A stretch of DNA of 25,002 nucleotides from positions 1-25,002 of the IMG/VR virus record IMGVR_UViG_3300043137_000539; one strand, written 5' to 3'. The notes under the pieces were generated by a model. The model was not told the origin of the DNA. It made no database searches and saw nothing but the letters and a program-made list of their open reading frames with translations. The stretch's first letter is position 1; each line of letters begins with the position of its first letter. The stretch comes from a virus. Shown here piece after piece: positions 1 through 7,178 of this stretch. The position numbers and the translations under genes were made by a program.

Positions 1-12
1 TATTTTAATCAT
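1..12 (-). CDS. Start of a further minus-strand gene (partial)
   Basis: An ATG at 12 opens a frame reading M-I-K-I up to the window edge. It begins 3 nt after the stop of the neighbouring gene and is preceded by an A-rich stretch like many other starts here. Only four codons are visible, so no function can be given and the call rests on spacing alone. Confidence 0.3.
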
Positions 13-15
13 TTT

Positions 16-291
16 TTAAACAGCTTTGATTGCAATACATGCTCCCGCTGATAACTGAATACCAGTAAAGTTTCCAACTATCTCGGCAGGATGAGTGAAT
101 GTTTTACCGTTAAGATAAGAATCATTTTCTACGTTTGACGTTTTAGTTCCAGCATCAAATGTAAAATTCACATCCAAACTTCTGACTGCTATCCAATTTC
201 CAGTCACAACAGATGTGCCTTGAATAATAGTTGAACCAAAGGCTCCAACAGCCATGCCTTGATATGTTTGTGGGGTCGAAGAAATCGCCAT
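16..291 (-). CDS. Small phage protein, possibly virion-associated
   Basis: A 91-aa protein with a beta-rich, Gly/Ser/Thr-rich composition and few charged residues. Its C-terminal part (GNFTGIQLSAGACIAIK, about residues 73-89) resembles short phage proteins that often sit near structural genes; this is from memory and only suggestive. I chose the ATG at 291 over an in-frame TTG at 309. A TATAAT lies at 296-301, just 4 nt before that ATG, though I see no good -35 box. A terminator at 330-371 separates it from rIIB, so it needs its own promoter. Function unknown. Confidence 0.7.
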   Translation of the reverse strand: MAISSTPQTYQGMAVGAFGSTIIQGTSVVTGNWIAVRSLDVNFTFDAGTKTSNVENDSYLNGKTFTHPAEIVGNFTGIQLSAGACIAIKAV

Positions 292-329
292 ATCAATTAT
301 ATACACCAAGTATGTCTAAAAATGTACAC

Positions 330-371
330 AAAAAGGAGCCAAGCGTTAAACTTGGCTCCCATTTTTTATTG
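330..371 (-). terminator. Intrinsic terminator downstream of rIIB (possibly bidirectional)
   Basis: A perfect 9-bp stem, GGAGCCAAG (335-343) with CTTGGCTCC (351-359), has a 7-nt loop. On the minus strand the stem is followed by TTTTT, as expected for a terminator of the rII genes. The plus strand also has a T-rich tail (ATTTTTTATT), so it could stop both directions. Confidence 0.88.
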
Positions 372-382
372 ATTATAAACTC

Positions 383-1396
383 TTACAGATAGTCGGAATA
401 TCCGTCATCCGAAAGAAGAACAATCTTTCCGTCTTCGCTATCTACCCAGAAATGACCAAGAGAATCAATAGCATCAAGCACTCGGTTGAGGTCTGGATAC
501 TCTGGCGAGAATGAGTTTTGAATCGAGCGAACGGAAACTTGATCAAAACCTTTTTCAGCTTTAGTATTCAAGTATTTTGCAACACGATCAATAAATTCCG
601 AACGGCTAGCATTGCTCTCGTCCTCGATTGGATTGTTATCAGCGTCAACAACTGGCGCTGTAATTTCCTGCTCAAAGACGCTTGCAACTTCGTATGCTGA
701 GACTCGGCACTTCTGACACTTACAATCGCTTGGAACGCTCACAACGTCTTTAGGATTAACCTTAACAACAACCACTGTTCCCTGAGAGAAACCGCGAGCG
801 TAATCAAGACTGCCAACGTGAAGACCAAACGAGCAGTGATTGGCTCTGTTATCGTCAACATCCCAGCGACGAACTTCGATCTTTTCTCCAACTCCGTTAA
901 AGATCTTTCCTGAAGAGTTGACTTCACCGCTGATAACTTTGGTTTCTTTGTTGCCGCTGATGCTCCAAAAGTTACTGTCCAAACCCTTATAAGCAAGGAA
1001 ACAACCATCTTCTGTCAAAGGAAGCTCCTTGTATTCTAAGAACTCATAGAGTTCGCGCACACTGGAAGACGATGGGTTAAGCTGGAGATTCTGCCAGAAC
1101 TTTTCAAACAATGAAAGTGGCAAACCTTCTTCATGAATGGCGCGAACTTTGTCTGCCAGCGATTTGGGAAGTTCTTCGCCCAAGTAGGAGACTGACTCAG
1201 GAGAGATTTTAAATCCATTTTTTTCAGCATTTGGGCTGGTTTTTTGGATAACTTCACGAATCGCCGCATCTTGCTCTGCTTCTGGCAGGTCAAACTTCTC
1301 AAGGATTTTAGCGTATTGCATTGAGCCGCGCTCAAACTTGAGTGGTTTGTTGTCGATGAAGAGAACGATGCCGTTGTTATTTAAGATATATTGCAT
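383..1396 (-). CDS. rIIB: RIIB-like protein
   Basis: A 337-aa homologue of T4 rIIB (312 aa), recognised by the block ELYEFLEYKELPLTEDG followed by FLAYKGL at about 115-139, and by HCSFGLHVGSLDYARGF (187-203) followed by NPKDVVSVPSDC (214-225). In T4, RIIA and RIIB together counter RexAB-mediated exclusion, and their biochemical role is unclear. Residues 265-337 look like a separate, possibly winged-helix tail. The gene follows rIIA by 47 bp, the T4 order. It has its own near-consensus promoter, with the -10 box ending 9 nt before the ATG, and is followed by a terminator. Confidence 0.9.
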   Translation of the reverse strand: MQYILNNNGIVLFIDNKPLKFERGSMQYAKILEKFDLPEAEQDAAIREVIQKTSPNAEKNGFKISPESVSYLGEELPKSLADKVRAIHEEGLPLSLFEKFWQNLQLNPSSSSVRELYEFLEYKELPLTEDGCFLAYKGLDSNFWSISGNKETKVISGEVNSSGKIFNGVGEKIEVRRWDVDDNRANHCSFGLHVGSLDYARGFSQGTVVVVKVNPKDVVSVPSDCKCQKCRVSAYEVASVFEQEITAPVVDADNNPIEDESNASRSEFIDRVAKYLNTKAEKGFDQVSVRSIQNSFSPEYPDLNRVLDAIDSLGHFWVDSEDGKIVLLSDDGYSDYL

Positions 1397-1405
1397 AAGA
1401 CTTAT

Positions 1406-1433
1406 ATTATACTGTTTTTTGGTTTACTGTCAA
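1406..1433 (-). promoter_or_regulatory. Sigma70-type promoter of rIIB, leaderless geometry
   Basis: On the minus strand: TTGACA (1428-1433), 16 bp spacer, TATAAT (1406-1411), then 9 nt to the rIIB ATG at 1396. Both hexamers are perfect. A start site 6-7 nt past the -10 would leave a leader of only 2-3 nt. The sequence just before the ATG (AAGTCTT) closely matches that of rIIA (AAGCCTT). Confidence 0.88.
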
Positions 1434-1443
1434 GGGGTTTTTG

Positions 1444-3390
1444 TTATTTGAGATTTAAAATTTTGCGAAGTTCGCTACGAGAAATCTTTGGCGGATTGTA
1501 GAAAGCATAGGAAGAACCGTTCTTGAGTAGTTGCAACATGCGGGAGCGCAAACTGTTTTCTGACTCAATACGTTTAATCTTTTCCGCGTAGCATTTGATA
1601 TATTTATCTTTTTTAATCAATCTTTGCTTCAGTTTATCCTGAGTAGATAACTCTAAAAACTTGAATTGGCTTTTGTCCAACGAAGCATTTCTCTCTGCTT
1701 GTTTTGTAACAAGGTCAGCGATCTTCTTTGCATGAGCGTTATACTCCGCAGAATCTTGTTTGAACCATCCCAAGTTATAAAGATTATCGCACATTTGCTT
1801 GCATCCAGAGCTAGCGATATCGCTCATTGCGCTAGGAGAGTGAACGATAGTGAAGTAGTTAAGCTCTTGAAACTCAGAAAACTGAATCGTTGACATTTGC
1901 TTCTGAGCTTGCTGCTCATCTTCTGCTTCTGACAAGCCCATCTTAACGCGAGCTTTGTTGTGAAGCTGAAGAGCGGTCAATCGCTCGTATTTGGATCTCC
2001 AAGTATCAATGTGATGACGGACTCCGTAATAAGCTTTAGATGGGTCTGATTTTGGCGCTCTAGGTGAGCTTTGAAGATTGAAGGCTTTGCTTTTGACTTT
2101 CTTGAATACAAAAAATTCATTAAGTTTTTCGTGATTAAGGCGATTATCGTTGTGAAAGCTCTCACAGATAAAATAATAGTTTTTATTGTCAACAAGAGCT
2201 TGTTTTGTGAGCTTTTGCTTCCAGTAGTTAGCGGACTCTTTATTTGGAATAAGAGAGACTAAATACTTACCATTGATCTTTTCAAAAGAGGAACTGTTGC
2301 AAGCTCCAATGTTTACTATTACTGGATAAACGTCTTTGTAAATATCGCGCTTTTTAATGTTAAAAATTTTACCAGTGAGATTGTGATTCAAGCGATCATC
2401 CAAGAGTTCTTGGAGATTCATTGGTTTGATGCTTTTAATATCTTCCTCAAAGATTTCGACCAAAGCTTTGCGAACATCTTCCAAGACCCGCTGATTGTTT
2501 GGAGTGCTTTCAAAGTTTTCGCGGCTGATTGGCAGGGACATTTTGCCAATCGGAATGTCAGCAATCATGATCAAATCGTCGTTGAGGGACGAAGTTTTGC
2601 TCAAGAAAGAACTCAAGTTTGTACTGAGGTAAGAAACGTCTCCCATCTTTACGATGAAATCGTTTGCTGTCGTAAATCTACGGTCAACTTTGAAAACCCT
2701 GAAAGAAAAACCATTACGAGAAATGGTATTCTCAGGAACAAAAGGAACATGCTGCTCTTGAAAATTGTGGAAAACAATTGGTGAAGCAGAGAGATTAACA
2801 AAGCTACGGCATGTGTTAGTGAACGTAACTAAATCTTTATTGCTAATCTGCAAGGAGATTTCAAGTCCAGTCTCAAGAGTTGGTGATTCAGACACTTTTA
2901 GGATTTGACCAACTGGAACTCCAGTGCTGCCTCCGCCAAGAGCGCAAACATACATGGTGCAAACGTTATTAAAATGACTTTTAATATAAAAAGTATCAGT
3001 GTAGCAGTGACCAGCTTTGGAGCCAACACCGAAACCGCCAATTTGATTGTTGGAATTGCTTTTGGTGCTGCGGAAATACATGCCAAACACGTTACGAATA
3101 TCGTACTCGCTGAGTCCAGCAGCATAATCACGAACAAAGAATTCGTTGATCATAGAGTCTTCGTTAGTGTTGCGAATTCCGAAATCAACAGGAACAGAAA
3201 TATTATGCTTCTTGTGTTCGTCAAGAGCGTTGCAAACGTATTCGCGAACAACAGCTAAGATTTTGTCGCTGTAGATCTTGTCGCGAAGATAAAATGTAGC
3301 CATATCTGCGCCAGCGGCATCCATTCCCATAGAGGAAGAAGCCATGTTGTTGGAAGTAACGAGTGGGTTAGCAAGTGCTTGGATTTTCAT
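1444..3390 (-). CDS. rIIA: RIIA-like GHKL ATPase-fold protein
   Basis: A 648-aa homologue of T4 rIIA (725 aa). The N-terminal GHKL (gyrase/Hsp90/histidine kinase/MutL) fold is visible: N-box E50-x3-N54-A-x-D57, a D88-Y-A-A-G92 motif, and the glycine-rich lid GGFGVGSKAG (118-127) after FGMYFRSTKS. The C-terminal half carries charged stretches (about 600-648) and has no motif I recognise. It probably acts with RIIB in protecting the infection from exclusion systems; that role is known for T4 and inferred here. It starts at an ATG with its own promoter 9 nt upstream. Confidence 0.92.
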   Translation of the reverse strand: MKIQALANPLVTSNNMASSSMGMDAAGADMATFYLRDKIYSDKILAVVREYVCNALDEHKKHNISVPVDFGIRNTNEDSMINEFFVRDYAAGLSEYDIRNVFGMYFRSTKSNSNNQIGGFGVGSKAGHCYTDTFYIKSHFNNVCTMYVCALGGGSTGVPVGQILKVSESPTLETGLEISLQISNKDLVTFTNTCRSFVNLSASPIVFHNFQEQHVPFVPENTISRNGFSFRVFKVDRRFTTANDFIVKMGDVSYLSTNLSSFLSKTSSLNDDLIMIADIPIGKMSLPISRENFESTPNNQRVLEDVRKALVEIFEEDIKSIKPMNLQELLDDRLNHNLTGKIFNIKKRDIYKDVYPVIVNIGACNSSSFEKINGKYLVSLIPNKESANYWKQKLTKQALVDNKNYYFICESFHNDNRLNHEKLNEFFVFKKVKSKAFNLQSSPRAPKSDPSKAYYGVRHHIDTWRSKYERLTALQLHNKARVKMGLSEAEDEQQAQKQMSTIQFSEFQELNYFTIVHSPSAMSDIASSGCKQMCDNLYNLGWFKQDSAEYNAHAKKIADLVTKQAERNASLDKSQFKFLELSTQDKLKQRLIKKDKYIKCYAEKIKRIESENSLRSRMLQLLKNGSSYAFYNPPKISRSELRKILNLK

Positions 3391-3399
3391 AAGGCTTCT

Positions 3400-3427
3400 A
3401 ATATAGGGGCAAATGTTCTTTGGTCAA
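3400..3427 (-). promoter_or_regulatory. Sigma70-type promoter of rIIA, leaderless geometry
   Basis: Minus strand: TTGACC (3422-3427), 16 bp spacer, TATATT (3400-3405), 9 nt, then the rIIA ATG at 3390. The spacing is identical to the rIIB promoter, and the nine bases before the ATG (AGAAGCCTT versus ATAAGTCTT) match closely. Confidence 0.85.
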
Positions 3428-3450
3428 GGTGAATTTTGTTTAGTTGAGAA

Positions 3451-3723
3451 TTATTTTTTTAAATCATTTTTAATTCTATACTCTACTTCGATTTTCACAA
3501 GCTCAAACTCAAGAATATTCTCAGCAGCATAGTATTCTTTTTTCATGTAGCTACGCATTAGATCTTCTTTAAGGACGTTTTTATGATAGTATGCCATTTC
3601 TTTAGGCAAGAATCTATCAACGAGACGCATATAAACATCTGAATTATTATTGAACGACTCTAGTGCAACCCATTTGTTTGTTGGCTTGTGGCGGTATGCG
3701 AATTTTGTTTCAGTGTGAATCAT
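3451..3723 (-). CDS. Hypothetical phage protein
   Basis: A 90-aa protein (MIHTETKFAYRHKPTNKWVALE...) rich in charged and aromatic residues, with no membrane segment. I chose the ATG at 3723, 2 nt after the stop of the upstream gene, over an in-frame TTG at 3741 that would overlap that gene. It is the last gene of a chain of tightly packed minus-strand genes. Short phage proteins with a similar N-terminal pattern exist, but I know no function. Confidence 0.75.
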   Translation of the reverse strand: MIHTETKFAYRHKPTNKWVALESFNNNSDVYMRLVDRFLPKEMAYYHKNVLKEDLMRSYMKKEYYAAENILEFELVKIEVEYRIKNDLKK

Positions 3724-3725
3724 AA

Positions 3726-3926
3726 TTAAGCTCCAGGCCAATAGTCGTCAGCAATTTGTTGTTCAAGTTTCTTACATTTTTTAATATAGTACTTGAGAGC
3801 ATCTCTCAAATCAATGACAGTTTGAGCACTATAATTACCATCATCAACCCACTCATCAGTTAAAATTTTGAGAGCTTCGTTAATGTTATAGTTTTTACTT
3901 CTTAAGCAAATTTTTGGTTCTTTCAT
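3726..3926 (-). CDS. Hypothetical protein, helical C-terminus
   Basis: A 66-aa protein starting MKEPKICLRSKNYN, with a likely helix or coiled coil in the C-terminal half (YYIKKCKKLEQQIADDYW). The ATG at 3926 is preceded by AGAAGGAGAAGAAA, a good Shine-Dalgarno match inside the end of the upstream gene, which it overlaps by 32 bp; this favours it over the upstream in-frame start at 4001. The Shine-Dalgarno match could be a coincidence of the Glu/Arg codons of that gene. Confidence 0.68.
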   Translation of the reverse strand: MKEPKICLRSKNYNINEALKILTDEWVDDGNYSAQTVIDLRDALKYYIKKCKKLEQQIADDYWPGA

Positions 3927-4077
3927 TTTCTTCTCCTTCTCTTCGTTTGATTTCGTATGCATAATCAATGCCTTGCCAATTATCAACGCCAGCATTTTCA
4001 AGGCATTGAAGCCAGCGAGCGTCTTCTTTGAGGCTTTCGTATTCTTTTTTACTAATTGTTACAGTTTCTTCTTTCAT
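3895..4077 (-). CDS. Small conserved phage protein
   Basis: A 60-aa acidic and basic protein with MKEETVTISKKEYESL at its start, then WLQCLENAGVDNWQGIDYA (23-41). This EYESL...LENAGVDNW pattern recurs in small proteins of many unrelated phages, from memory; no function is known to me. A TATATT lies 7 nt before the ATG with no clear -35 box, so it may be transcribed from upstream genes. Confidence 0.75.
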   Translation of the reverse strand: MKEETVTISKKEYESLKEDARWLQCLENAGVDNWQGIDYAYEIKRREGEENERTKNLLKK

Positions 4078-4132
4078 GGTGGCAAATATATATATTCTTA
4101 TGGTTTATTGATTGTTGTTATCATGGTTTGAT

Positions 4133-4393
4133 TTAATATTGTGGATTAATTGAATATTGTTGCGCCCAAGTGTGGGTAACTTCTCGACCCAAATCTCTAA
4201 CGACTGATTGAATCATAGATGCATTTTCAATATTCACTGGAAAATCTATTTCTATGCTCTCACCACAACCCAGCCAAAGACAAAATCCATTGTTATAACA
4301 ATCTAAATCAAGATTATTAGGAGTAAAAATACCCTCGCAATTTTTAATTGCTTCTGCATGAGGCTCAAGAATTTGTTTAATTGTTGTGATCAT
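4133..4393 (-). CDS. Hypothetical phage protein
   Basis: An 86-aa soluble acidic protein with no recognised motif. Its start overlaps the stop of the upstream YopX-like gene in an ATGA (4390-4393), which suggests translational coupling. Cysteines at 19, 32, 38 and 43 are too irregularly placed to call a metal site. Function unknown. Confidence 0.72.
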   Translation of the reverse strand: MITTIKQILEPHAEAIKNCEGIFTPNNLDLDCYNNGFCLWLGCGESIEIDFPVNIENASMIQSVVRDLGREVTHTWAQQYSINPQY

Positions 4394-4779
4394 AGATTTA
4401 AAAGTTCTTTATTTTCTAAAATATTTCCAACCACTTCCATAGTTGGGAGCGGAGTAAATGGCCATGAACTACTTTCTGTTCCATCAAAATGGAGTAGCCT
4501 CCAACCATAATGCTCCCATGCTACCAAGTCAACGAAATTCGCTTTTGGATCGTCAAAATAGTATTTAACAATGTCGCCTTCATAAATTGAGACTCCATTT
4601 TTATCCTCCGCTCCAGTATATTGCTGGATGTCATAATCATTTTCTGGCAAAACATCATCATACCCACCATGATAAACTAAACCCGCTAAAGAGATTGCTA
4701 AACTTTTAAGTGAAGCATCCCAGTCATAAATAAAAGTTTTATTTTTCTTGTCCCAGATTCGGAATTTTAATTCTCTCAT
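4390..4779 (-). CDS. YopX-family phage protein
   Basis: A 129-aa protein with the hallmark YopX pattern: MRELKFRIWDKKNK at the N-terminus, QQYTGAEDKNGVSIYEGDIV in the middle (52-71) and VVGNILENKELL at the C-terminus. YopX proteins are widespread in phages and their function is unknown. A second, divergent family member lies at 7454-7894. It follows the 50-aa gene by 6 nt and overlaps the next gene by 4 bp. Confidence 0.9.
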   Translation of the reverse strand: MRELKFRIWDKKNKTFIYDWDASLKSLAISLAGLVYHGGYDDVLPENDYDIQQYTGAEDKNGVSIYEGDIVKYYFDDPKANFVDLVAWEHYGWRLLHFDGTESSSWPFTPLPTMEVVGNILENKELLNL

Positions 4780-4785
4780 ATTTTT

Positions 4786-4938
4786 TTAATTTAAATTCGG
4801 CTCGCGAAAGTAATTGTCGATCTCTGATAATGCTTTGATTACTAGATCTTCTCTCATGGCAATACGAGCGTAGTAAATGCGAAGACAAATATCGCGAAGA
4901 ATATCATGCTCTTCTGTTGTTTGATCAAGTTTATTCAT
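4786..4938 (-). CDS. Small 50-aa hypothetical protein
   Basis: An open frame of 50 codons (MNKLDQTTEEHDILRDICL..., ending FREPNLN) fills what would be a 155-bp gap. Its ATG overlaps the TGA of the upstream gene (4935-4938), the same ATGA coupling seen between other genes here, and its stop is 6 nt before the YopX start. It is predicted to be largely helical, and I recognise no family. Confidence 0.72.
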   Translation of the reverse strand: MNKLDQTTEEHDILRDICLRIYYARIAMREDLVIKALSEIDNYFREPNLN

Positions 4939-5162
4939 TTTTGATTTAATAATTCTTTAATACAAGTTATTACTACCGATCCTCCAACTGAATTTTTAAT
5001 ACAATCATCGACCGTATATTGTGTTAAATTGGTACATATGTACCAAACACTATCTTCTCTAATGAAATTGTCAACACATTTTAAAATGCTATTAGCTGTA
5101 TCCTTGCGCATGATTTCATTAATAGAGTCAAAAGTTTTTTTTCGTATTGATGGGTTATTCAT
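4935..5162 (-). CDS. Hypothetical protein
   Basis: A 75-aa protein (MNNPSIRKKTFDSINEIMRK...) with a basic N-terminus and a hydrophobic stretch near the C-terminus (SVVITCIKELL). The gene starts right after a terminator, so it should have its own promoter, but I see no clear hexamers; the ATG is preceded by TTTTTTAAAAA. An 18-bp perfect palindrome (5029-5046) lies within it. Function unknown. Confidence 0.68.
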   Translation of the reverse strand: MNNPSIRKKTFDSINEIMRKDTANSILKCVDNFIREDSVWYICTNLTQYTVDDCIKNSVGGSVVITCIKELLNQK

Positions 5163-5170
5163 TTTTTAAA

Positions 5171-5198
5171 AAACCCCTTGGGAGTTCCAAGGGGTTTT
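5171..5198 (-). terminator. Intrinsic terminator after the DUF6745 gene
   Basis: The stem CCCCTTGG (5174-5181) with CCAAGGGG (5187-5194) has a 5-nt loop. On the minus strand it is followed by TTTTTT, ending the unit that contains the genes at 6529 and 6181. It sits only 9 nt upstream of the next gene's ATG. Confidence 0.88.
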
Positions 5199-5215
5199 GT
5201 TGGTTGCTTTAGGAA

Positions 5216-6181
5216 CTAAGCAATAGCTTGAATGTCTAAATCCATTCCGTTAAAACGCTCTTTAATAGCGTCCTCTAGTGTTTTGCACTCAGGACTCACA
5301 GCTTCAACATGCCATACGCCAGTTGTTTGATTTAGCATCTTGAGATGTGGCGCGTAATCTACACCGTCAAACAAGCAGTTCATATCCCACAACTCGTATT
5401 GAGAGCGAGTCCACCACTCTTTGTTGTAATTCTCGTAAGAGTCGAGCTTCTTGCCCATGTCGAGCATTCGCTCAACACCAAACTTACGAATGAATTCCAT
5501 TTTTTCGTCGGCATTAGTCAGTCTGGTATAGTCTTCCATCGTGAGCTTGCCAGAAGGAGTAGTGGCAAGCCACTCTGGAACTCGCACGCCATTAAGCATG
5601 AAGATCTTGATGTTGGAGATGCCATTACCACGGCCAGCGTATTCAATCGCAGGTCCACCATCACAGTGAGCTACGCGATTCTCATTGAGCTTGATCGTCA
5701 TTGGCTTTTGGCTAACGATGCAAACATGATCAAAGGGGAAAATCATGCCCAACTCAGAAGTCGCCTTCCAGATATTGAAGTTTTCGGTCTTATCTTTGTA
5801 GTCAACGCCTAGAACTTGCTGGCAGTAATCATAGAAGCTCCAGATGCTTGCGTCGAAAGAGCCAACAAGATAAGGTGTGGAAAAGCTTTCGAGCTTCATA
5901 CGATCCTTCTTGGGAGTCGCGTAAAACTCATTAACCTTAGCTAAGATCTGGTTAACTGGAACACCAGTGTTTGCGAAATGGCAAGCGATCCAAGCCTCAA
6001 TCGGATCATCAACTAAGATGACTGGGGTGCGAGGTTTTTGGAGCAAATGCTCTTGCACATCGTTAACGATTTCGAGTGCGCGATCATATCTTACGCGATC
6101 AGTGTTGATGCCAATATCAATCCATTTCTGGGCGTAAATTGGGCATTGAGCTTCTTGTTCTGGAGTTAGTTCAGTAATCAT
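5216..6181 (-). CDS. DUF6745-like protein
   Basis: A 321-aa soluble protein. The central block VCIVSQKPMTIKLNEN, then GGPAIEY and MLNGVRVPEWL, then LTNADEKMEFIRKFGVERML, follows the pattern of DUF6745 proteins (gap, 'GPAIEY', 'GVRVPEW', 'N.E.R....G.ER'). That domain occurs in bacterial and phage proteins, sometimes next to leucine-rich repeats, and has no known activity. It starts at an ATG with a purine-rich leader and no Shine-Dalgarno sequence, 12 bp after its partner gene at 6194-6529, and ends before a terminator. Confidence 0.78.
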   Translation of the reverse strand: MITELTPEQEAQCPIYAQKWIDIGINTDRVRYDRALEIVNDVQEHLLQKPRTPVILVDDPIEAWIACHFANTGVPVNQILAKVNEFYATPKKDRMKLESFSTPYLVGSFDASIWSFYDYCQQVLGVDYKDKTENFNIWKATSELGMIFPFDHVCIVSQKPMTIKLNENRVAHCDGGPAIEYAGRGNGISNIKIFMLNGVRVPEWLATTPSGKLTMEDYTRLTNADEKMEFIRKFGVERMLDMGKKLDSYENYNKEWWTRSQYELWDMNCLFDGVDYAPHLKMLNQTTGVWHVEAVSPECKTLEDAIKERFNGMDLDIQAIA

Positions 6182-6193
6182 TTTTTTTGTTTT

Positions 6194-6529
6194 TTAATCT
6201 TGGACGTTGCGCTTAACTTGGGCGATATAATCGTATTCTTGTTGAATGCCGAACTCCCAATCACCTGCTGGAATTGGAATAGATGTGTGACGATCTGCAA
6301 TAACGCAGCGAACATTTGTTGGCTGAGAATTGCGCATATAACGCCTCTTATCTTTTGTGAAGAATTGAACTGCGTTGGATGGGCGATCAATTACATGATG
6401 ATTGCCAGTAACTTCTGAGTTTGCGATAATCACAAACGATTTGTCTTGTTCTTCAAGAATGGCATCTTGGGGAACTTTGCTCTCAAAGATGACGCACTCA
6501 CCGTGGATGATGGCTTTTTTTTGTTTCAT
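6194..6529 (-). CDS. Conserved phage protein, partner of DUF6745
   Basis: A 111-aa protein (MKQKKAIIHGECVIFES...) with conserved-looking VIIANSEVTGNHHVID (33-48), the stretch NVRCVIADRHTSIPIPAGDWEFGIQQEYDY (two overlapping parts of one block), and a basic C-terminus. Proteins of this type often sit beside DUF6745 genes in phages (from memory), as here. Activity unknown; the His pair in GNHH is a candidate site. Its promoter is TTGACA-17-TAAAGT, 5 nt before the ATG. Confidence 0.8.
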   Translation of the reverse strand: MKQKKAIIHGECVIFESKVPQDAILEEQDKSFVIIANSEVTGNHHVIDRPSNAVQFFTKDKRRYMRNSQPTNVRCVIADRHTSIPIPAGDWEFGIQQEYDYIAQVKRNVQD

Positions 6530-6534
6530 AACTT

Positions 6535-6563
6535 ACTTTAGTGTTTGATGTTTGATTTGTCAA
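6535..6563 (-). promoter_or_regulatory. Promoter of the 6194-6529 gene, leaderless geometry
   Basis: Minus strand: a perfect TTGACA (6558-6563), 17 bp, TAAAGT (6535-6540, 4 of 6 matches), then 5 nt to the ATG at 6529. The -10 is weak but the geometry matches the other promoters here. Confidence 0.68.
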
Positions 6564-6567
6564 CTGA

Positions 6568-6807
6568 TTAATTAATGAAATCGAATAAAATCTGATCCTT
6601 ATGTTCTTTTTGTGATTCAGATGCGAAAAGCTCTTTAGCTACTTCGGGAAAAGCTTCGGTTAAAATATCTAAATTTACGATTCCAAGAACCGCCATTTCT
6701 CCGAGGTTTGGTTGGCCGAATTCACCGTAGTTACCTGTTCCAACGTTAACTACAGAGTCAATAAATTGCATTGCTTCTTTTAATGCGGATTTTTGGGATT
6801 TATTCAT
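6568..6807 (-). CDS. Hypothetical protein, coupled to a leader peptide
   Basis: A 79-aa acidic protein (MNKSQKSALKEAMQFIDSVV...) with no recognised domain. Its ATG overlaps the TGA of a 15-codon hydrophobic leader ORF (6804-6851), so its translation is probably coupled to the leader. It is followed closely by the promoter of the next gene, so it is probably transcribed alone. Confidence 0.72.
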   Translation of the reverse strand: MNKSQKSALKEAMQFIDSVVNVGTGNYGEFGQPNLGEMAVLGIVNLDILTEAFPEVAKELFASESQKEHKDQILFDFIN

Positions 6808-6851
6808 TTGATTAGTGATGCTGTTAATAGCAAGAGATATAGTGTTATCAT
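6804..6851 (-). CDS. Candidate 15-aa leader peptide
   Basis: An ORF reading MITLYLLLLTASLIK begins 10 nt after a -10 box and ends in an ATGA overlap with the 79-aa gene. With this ORF the promoter at 6862-6890 fits the leaderless pattern of the window; without it the mRNA would have a leader of about 48 nt with no Shine-Dalgarno. It is Leu-rich and could be a tiny membrane peptide, or act only by being translated. Confidence 0.45.
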   Translation of the reverse strand: MITLYLLLLTASLIK

Positions 6852-6861
6852 TTGGGAAAGC

Positions 6862-6890
6862 AAGATAGCGTTGAATAAAGCTTGTGTCAA
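6862..6890 (-). promoter_or_regulatory. Sigma70-type promoter for the 6851/6807 unit
   Basis: Minus strand: TTGACA (6885-6890), 17 bp spacer, TATCTT (6862-6867). It lies 10 nt upstream of the leader-peptide ATG at 6851. Confidence 0.72.
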
Positions 6891-6970
6891 GTTTTTTTCG
6901 AGAAAATCAAATACATTCCCGCCGCTATTCCTGCCAAGCCAATCAATAATAAAATGATTTTATAAGTCAC
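6887..6970 (-). CDS. Candidate 27-aa single-pass membrane protein
   Basis: A GTG start at 6970 overlaps the end of the upstream gene by 11 bp and opens a 27-codon frame (MTYKIILLLIGLAGIAAGMY, then LIFSKKT). One uninterrupted hydrophobic segment is flanked by lysines, typical of a tiny phage membrane protein. It fills most of an otherwise unexplained gap. The non-ATG start and small size keep confidence moderate. Confidence 0.48.
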   Translation of the reverse strand: MTYKIILLLIGLAGIAAGMYLIFSKKT

Positions 6971-7178
6971 CGTTAGACTCGCTGGGTCCATATGCTTTTT
7001 TAATAGCTTCTAATAACAAAAGAACCTGCTCATTTGTGCAGTTAGTAAACATGTCTGGGCCTTCGTCTTGGTTAAAGCCAAGAACGACGAATTTATCATA
7101 AGCCGTTTCAAGCTGCGCCTCTGCAAGAGCTTTACCAAAGATTCTTTTGATTTGTGATTTATCGAGTGTTTCGCTCAT
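6960..7178 (-). CDS. Hypothetical protein
   Basis: A 72-aa acidic, largely helical protein (MSETLDKSQIKRIFGKALAEAQ...). The start overlaps the upstream stop by 4 bp (ATGA). No family recognised. Confidence 0.73.
   Translation of the reverse strand: MSETLDKSQIKRIFGKALAEAQLETAYDKFVVLGFNQDEGPDMFTNCTNEQVLLLLEAIKKAYGPSESNGDL

Noticed and set aside
1013-1018. Other TTGACA hexamers inside genes (for example in rIIB, rIIA, sigma and GNAT-like genes)
   Set aside because: No TATAAT-like box at 16-18 bp and no start codon nearby, so they are treated as background.
2383-2784. 133-aa plus-strand open frame
   Set aside because: Antisense to rIIA, which has clear homology; a shadow frame.
4078-4132. Short frame MITTINKP resembling the start of the 86-aa gene (MITTIKQ)
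   Set aside because: The similarity covers only about 17 bases and the frame stops after eight codons. It could be a relic of a duplication but is too short to support.
5345-5812. 155-aa plus-strand open frame
   Set aside because: It lies entirely opposite the DUF6745 gene and shows no motif or upstream signal; a shadow frame.
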